From: an uncultured Leucobacter sp.
GTDB taxonomy: Bacteria > Actinomycetota > Actinomycetes > Actinomycetales > Microbacteriaceae
Length of the DNA stretch: 10,413 nucleotides
NCBI GenBank assembly: GCA_945952575.1
Contig: CAMFIY010000072.1
Span: forward strand, 1-10,413
Reading direction: 5' to 3'
Shown here: positions 7,066 to 10,413 of the stretch, piece by piece
Position numbering within the stretch: the first letter of the stretch is position 1
Layout of the letters: each line of letters begins with the position of its first letter
Made by a program: the position numbers and the translations under genes
The notes under the pieces: generated by a model
Told to the model about the DNA's origin: nothing
Database searches by the model: none
What the model saw: only the letters and a program-made list of their open reading frames with translations

Positions 7066-8698
7066 TCTGGATCTCCTCGCTCTCGCTTTGGCTCGGATCG
7101 ATGATCGGAACCCGCGCGATCGCGACAGTGAACCCCATCGTCGAGAGTTGTCGTCCCTGTTGCATCAGATTCAGTTTGCTGAAGAAGGGCAGCCAGTCTC
7201 GCCCTCCACGGCTGGAGTTAGCGATGACAGCGTAGGTCACACGGTAGCGAGATCTATCGACGGCTTCCTCTGCGCTGGGTACCAAGCGCAACCAGACCTC
7301 AAGAGCTTCCTGGGACACTTCTGCCTGGATCAGTTCGCGGACCTGTGTGCGGAAGATGGCGTCATTGACGAACGTTGCGGCGGACACTCCGCCTTGGGCA
7401 AAGAGGTGGCTCAGTGTTGCGGAACGAGACTTGCGCTTCACATGGATCAAGTCGCCATCATCCGAGAGGACATCGCAGAACTCGATGCCGCTGCTGGCAC
7501 CTCCTGGCCGCTTGATACGTGCATCGAGCTTGAGGAGGTGCTCGGGCGAGCTGAGGACGAGGCGGGCGTTGTAGTCTGCTTCAACCTCGCCAACGTGTGC
7601 TGGCGGAAGCTGAACTGTCGCGTCGATGAGTCCAGCAGCGAAGGAATCGACCTCCTCGACCAAGGTTGTGCTGACGGCGAACCAGCGACCTTCTATGAGA
7701 ACGTGTAGTTGGTCGTTGATCCGCTGCTCAGTAACGAGGCACTGATAGAGGTTCCAGCGCTTGTCAAAGTTCCCTGAGCGTCCGAACCTCACCGACACGG
7801 ATCTGGACTTGAGATTCTCGACGGTGATGGTGGCGCGGTCGTCTCCGATGCGGTCGAGGTATTCGTCGAGGTCAAGGTCGTCATAGACATGGCTTCGCGT
7901 TCCTGCGATCTTGAACCCGTCGATGTCCTCCCAATCGATTGCTTCCGGCATCGCCAGGTGCGTTGATCCGGTCGACCCGCTTCGCAACTGCTCCACGAGC
8001 AGATCGTTGAGCGCTCCGAGAATTGCGCTGTCACGCACGAGCGAGAGTTGGTCGATCCACCCAAAGTCTGTCTTGTAGTCATCGGCTTCGAACGCGACGA
8101 GCAGGTCATCGCAGATAGCAGGCAGCTCCGTCACCGGCGCCTTGACTCCCATCACAAGTGAGTCCGCACCGGCGATTCTTTTCGTCACGGACTGGTCGCG
8201 CGGCTCCCCGGTGACTGCTCTCAGGATGTCGCGCGATACGTCGACACCGAAAGTGGGCAGCTCGGCACTCTTGCTCGCTTGAGTGTTCGTTGAGACCACA
8301 AGATCCTCGAAGGTCTTGGTGTCCAGACTCCGAATCTGACGTGGGTCGATGCGGTTGAGTGCCACCCGCAGACCGAACTGGTACTCAATCTTCGACAGGT
8401 CGAGAAGCGACCGACCGTACCCGAAGGTGAGCGCGAAGATGCGCCCACTGGTGCGCAGGAGCAGCAGGGCGGAGGTTGAGGAGGATCTGAGGCTGCCGAG
8501 TTGGTCGGCTAGTACAGGCTGGATGAATCCGACCCATGAAGGGATGGATGGACGGGGCTGGACATAGAAGAACCGCCCGTCAACTCCCGCAGACGAATCA
8601 AGATCCACCGCGATGTTGGCCTTCTCCGGGTCCAGTGCATCCTCGAACTCGGCAACGTCCTGACGAAGAAGGTAGAAGGTGAGCCGTCGCGCCTTCAC
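7055..8698 (-). CDS. DUF6119 / TIGR04141 family ('sporadically distributed') protein
   Basis: This 547-residue soluble protein shows the marks I associate with the TIGR04141/DUF6119 family, whose function is not established: N-terminal RRLTFYLLRQDVAEFEDAL, an IPSWVGFIQP segment (residues about 52-61), ALLLLRTSGRIFALTFGYGR (77-96), LRAVTGEP (159-166), the C-terminal core IEFCDVL...LIHVKRK (405-423), LSHLFAQGGVSA (429-440), and the end KLNLMQQGRQLSTMGFTVAI. Length is close to the roughly 550 residues usual in the family. Start choice is firm: GTG 8698 has a full AAGGAGG site five bases upstream and leads directly into the conserved N terminus; a longer frame to 8755 lacks this. It begins 70 bases after hsdR and overlaps the ApeA-like gene by 11 bases, so it is the middle gene of a defence operon. 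The D...HVK region could be a degenerate nuclease core (speculation). Base composition is lower in GC than the left half of the window. Confidence 0.8.
   Translation of the reverse strand: MKARRLTFYLLRQDVAEFEDALDPEKANIAVDLDSSAGVDGRFFYVQPRPSIPSWVGFIQPVLADQLGSLRSSSTSALLLLRTSGRIFALTFGYGRSLLDLSKIEYQFGLRVALNRIDPRQIRSLDTKTFEDLVVSTNTQASKSAELPTFGVDVSRDILRAVTGEPRDQSVTKRIAGADSLVMGVKAPVTELPAICDDLLVAFEADDYKTDFGWIDQLSLVRDSAILGALNDLLVEQLRSGSTGSTHLAMPEAIDWEDIDGFKIAGTRSHVYDDLDLDEYLDRIGDDRATITVENLKSRSVSVRFGRSGNFDKRWNLYQCLVTEQRINDQLHVLIEGRWFAVSTTLVEEVDSFAAGLIDATVQLPPAHVGEVEADYNARLVLSSPEHLLKLDARIKRPGGASSGIEFCDVLSDDGDLIHVKRKSRSATLSHLFAQGGVSAATFVNDAIFRTQVRELIQAEVSQEALEVWLRLVPSAEEAVDRSRYRVTYAVIANSSRGGRDWLPFFSKLNLMQQGRQLSTMGFTVAIARVPIIDPSQSESEEIQSVS
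7073..7078 (-). promoter_or_regulatory. Ribosome binding site for the ApeA-like gene
   Basis: The minus strand reads GAGGAG here, seven bases before GTG 7065, and lies inside the last codons of the DUF6119 gene. It supports the GTG start and coupled expression of the pair. Confidence 0.65.
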
Positions 8699-8768
8699 TT
8701 GAACCTCCTTGACGATGACCCTTGCAGCGTCAAACCGACGAGCGCAGCCTCCCACGCTGGCCCGGCGC
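8699..8768 (-). other. Gap between hsdR and the DUF6119 gene
   Basis: Seventy bases that contain the AAGGAGG ribosome site and a TTGACG (minus strand, 8733-8728) that looks like a -35 element. No -10-like sequence stands at the right distance below it: the expected place holds the ribosome site itself. The TTGACG also forms a 6-bp inverted repeat with the CGTCAA next to the ribosome site (8709-8714 and 8728-8733, 13 bases apart). An internal promoter or operator is possible but weakly supported. Confidence 0.3.
8704..8710 (-). promoter_or_regulatory. Strong ribosome binding site for the DUF6119 gene
   Basis: AAGGAGG on the minus strand, five bases before GTG 8698. It is a complete Shine-Dalgarno sequence and fixes the start of the DUF6119 protein 19 codons inside the longest open frame. 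Confidence 0.8.
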
Positions 8769-10413
8769 TCATGCGCTCTTCCTGTACGTTGCGTTGAACA
8801 CGGCGTCGGCCAGCCACCGTTTGAAGCTCTCGTTGTCCTGGAACTCCTTGAAGAGCTGCGTGTCGTCGGCGATCAGCCGCAGCATGACCTGACCGAGTGC
8901 TCGGTCGCTCTCGACGCGCGCGTTTGCGGGGTCGTTGTTTGCCTGCGCGTGTTGGTAGGCCTCGTCTTCGGCAACGAGGCGTGGGATCTCCTCCGTGATG
9001 AAGCGTTCGACGCGGTCAGCGTCGTTCCATTCGATGTTGCCGAAGTGGGCGTTGAAGCTCTTGACGATCTCCGAGAGCCTCTCCAGCTCGGGCGTCGCCA
9101 GCATGCCGCCCCCTGCTGCGGGTACCGGGTCAAGCAGGCCGTCCTCGTCGTCGAGCACGATCTTCATCGCTGTGAGCTTCTCGGCACGGTACGACTCGAG
9201 GTCGATGTTCTCCAGGATTCCGGCAGCGAGGTCTTCTTCCTTCGGTGCCGGGAGCTTCGGCACGAGGTGATCGAGGAAGATCGAGCGCTTCTCCCACTCC
9301 GGGCTACCGTAGGGCAGCACGGTGGAGAGGAAGTTGTAGGTGCGCAGGAACGCCTTCGCGTCGCCCTTGAACCTGACCTGATCGTCTTCCTCGGGAAGCT
9401 CGACATACTCTGCGACGCACACGTCGAGCAGAGGGTCGAGCTGGTCGCGAGGCTCACCGGCCAGGTAGCGCGCCACGAACTCGTCGACGTGCTCCGGCGT
9501 GTAGATGCCGAAGGCGTCGAGGTCGTTGACGAGGTCGTGCAGTTTGTTGGGGTCGGTCTCTTCGGCGAGCACGGTGGTGCGGTAGTACGGGTCGAAGGCG
9601 CGCTGGATGTCTTCGGCGGCGTTGGCGAAGTCGAGCACGAACGCCTCATGCTTCGCCGGGTGCGCCCGGTTCAACCGTGAGAGCGTTTGGACCGCGAGCA
9701 CCCCCGATAGCGTCTTGTCGACGTACATGGTGTGTAACAGCGGCTCGTCGTACCCGGTCTGGTACTTGTTGGCGACGACGAGAATCCGATACGGGTCGGC
9801 CTTGATCTGCTCGGCGATTGCCCGGGAAGGAAAGCCGTTGAGGCTTGCCTCGGTGACCTGCACGCCCTTGTAGTCGTGTTCGCCGGAGAACGCGACGATC
9901 ACCTTGTAGGGGCTCTTGCGTGCGGCCAGCGCGTCGCGGATGGCGTGGAAGTACTCGATGCACCGCGGGATGGAGGAGGTGACGACCATCGCGCGGGCCT
10001 GACCACCGATCTTCTGCTTGGCGATCACCTGGCCGAGGAAGTGCTCAACCATGATGTCGGCCTTCTGCGCGATCGCGTGCTGGTTACCCTCGACGTAGGC
10101 TCGCAGCTTCTTCGAGGCCCGCTTCACGTCGAACTCGGGATCATCCTCGACAGTCTTCATCAGCTTGTAGTAGCTACCCACCGGCGTGTAGTTCGCGAGC
10201 ACATCCACGATGAAGCCCTCTTGGATGGCCTGCTTCATCGTGTACGAGTGGGATGGGCGATGGCCGACCGTGCCGTCGGGGTTCGCGACCGGTTCGCCGA
10301 ACATCTCCAAGGTCTTGTTCTTCGGTGTCGCGGTGAACGCGAAGTAGCTCGCATTCGGCAGCAGCTTCTTCGCTTCGATGCTTTCACGCAGGATGGTGCC
10401 ACTGCCCAGCAGG
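8769..10413 (-). CDS. hsdR: Type I restriction endonuclease motor subunit HsdR, C-terminal part (5' end outside window)
   Basis: HsdR is the ATP-driven translocase and nuclease subunit of type I restriction enzymes, working with HsdM and HsdS. About 547 C-terminal residues are visible; the frame stays open to the right edge without a stop, so the TTG at 10310 is not the true start. The first visible residues include the helicase motif FTATPK (10320-10337) and NKTLEMFGEP. Further on come HSYTMKQAIQEGFIVDVL, ARAMVVTSSIPRCIEYF, ILVVANKYQTGYDEPLLHTM (motif V region) and QTLSRLNRAHP (motif VI), then the helical C-terminal region that in this family contacts the methylase core. The N-terminal PD-(D/E)xK nuclease and the Walker A motif should lie beyond 10413, as should hsdM and hsdS. 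No frameshift is seen in the visible part. The gene ends 70 bases before the DUF6119 gene on the same strand, with no terminator between, so the three genes are probably one transcript. Confidence 0.95.
   Translation of the reverse strand, partial: LLGSGTILRESIEAKKLLPNASYFAFTATPKNKTLEMFGEPVANPDGTVGHRPSHSYTMKQAIQEGFIVDVLANYTPVGSYYKLMKTVEDDPEFDVKRASKKLRAYVEGNQHAIAQKADIMVEHFLGQVIAKQKIGGQARAMVVTSSIPRCIEYFHAIRDALAARKSPYKVIVAFSGEHDYKGVQVTEASLNGFPSRAIAEQIKADPYRILVVANKYQTGYDEPLLHTMYVDKTLSGVLAVQTLSRLNRAHPAKHEAFVLDFANAAEDIQRAFDPYYRTTVLAEETDPNKLHDLVNDLDAFGIYTPEHVDEFVARYLAGEPRDQLDPLLDVCVAEYVELPEEDDQVRFKGDAKAFLRTYNFLSTVLPYGSPEWEKRSIFLDHLVPKLPAPKEEDLAAGILENIDLESYRAEKLTAMKIVLDDEDGLLDPVPAAGGGMLATPELERLSEIVKSFNAHFGNIEWNDADRVERFITEEIPRLVAEDEAYQHAQANNDPANARVESDRALGQVMLRLIADDTQLFKEFQDNESFKRWLADAVFNATYRKSA

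Noticed and set aside
8709..8733. 6-bp inverted repeat TTGACG/CGTCAA with 13-base spacer before the DUF6119 gene, and a -35-like TTGACG
   Set aside because: The arms are short, the spacer is long, and no -10 element stands at the right distance, so neither an operator nor an internal promoter can be claimed.
8769..10310. TTG at 10310 as the start of a separate, complete helicase-like gene
   Set aside because: The frame continues without a stop to the right edge and encodes the helicase motif FTATPK directly upstream, so the gene is a partial hsdR.
1..10413. CRISPR array, tRNA/rRNA gene or insertion sequence
   Set aside because: No regularly spaced repeats, no tRNA-like cloverleaf and no transposase were seen in reading both strands.

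Overview
The window looks like chromosome of a high-GC actinobacterium, most probably a member of the Microbacteriaceae (inference from GC-rich codon use, GTG starts, the actinobacterial 'putative sensor' type of histidine kinase and a likely leaderless promoter). It has two parts of different character. Bases 1 to about 5230 are very GC-rich host-like DNA; bases from about 5270 to the right edge are visibly less GC-rich and carry phage-defence genes. Hand counts of single 60-base lines gave 80% (1021-1080) and 65% (4321-4380) on the left, and 52% (7141-7200) and 58% (8341-8400) on the right. One line (6301-6360) in the island reached 65%, so the contrast is an average, not a sharp step.

Left part: a two-component system is split around a divergent promoter region. 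On the minus strand a DMT-type membrane transporter (1992-2966) runs directly into a large membrane histidine kinase (41-1990), with only one base between the transporter stop and the preferred kinase start. On the plus strand lies the matching NarL/FixJ-type response regulator (3076-3762), apparently transcribed from a leaderless promoter. Downstream on the plus strand is a membrane acyltransferase-3 protein (3868-5232). A perfect 10-bp inverted repeat overlaps its Shine-Dalgarno sequence, so this gene is probably controlled by a repressor or by an RNA hairpin.

Right part: a small helix-turn-helix protein (5267-5569), similar in style to a resolvase C-terminal domain, sits at the border. It faces, tail to tail, a minus-strand operon of three genes read in the order hsdR (type I restriction motor subunit, entering from beyond the right edge), a DUF6119/TIGR04141-family protein of unknown function, and an ApeA-type HEPN protein with an intact R-x4-H RNase motif. 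The last two genes overlap by 11 bases and each has a good Shine-Dalgarno site. A reasonable reading is a layered defence cassette: type I restriction as the first barrier, and a translationally coupled DUF6119-HEPN pair as an abortive-infection or RNA-cleaving back-up. The pairing of DUF6119 with ApeA behind hsdR is the most interesting item here. No RNA gene, CRISPR array, insertion sequence or intact integrase is visible.
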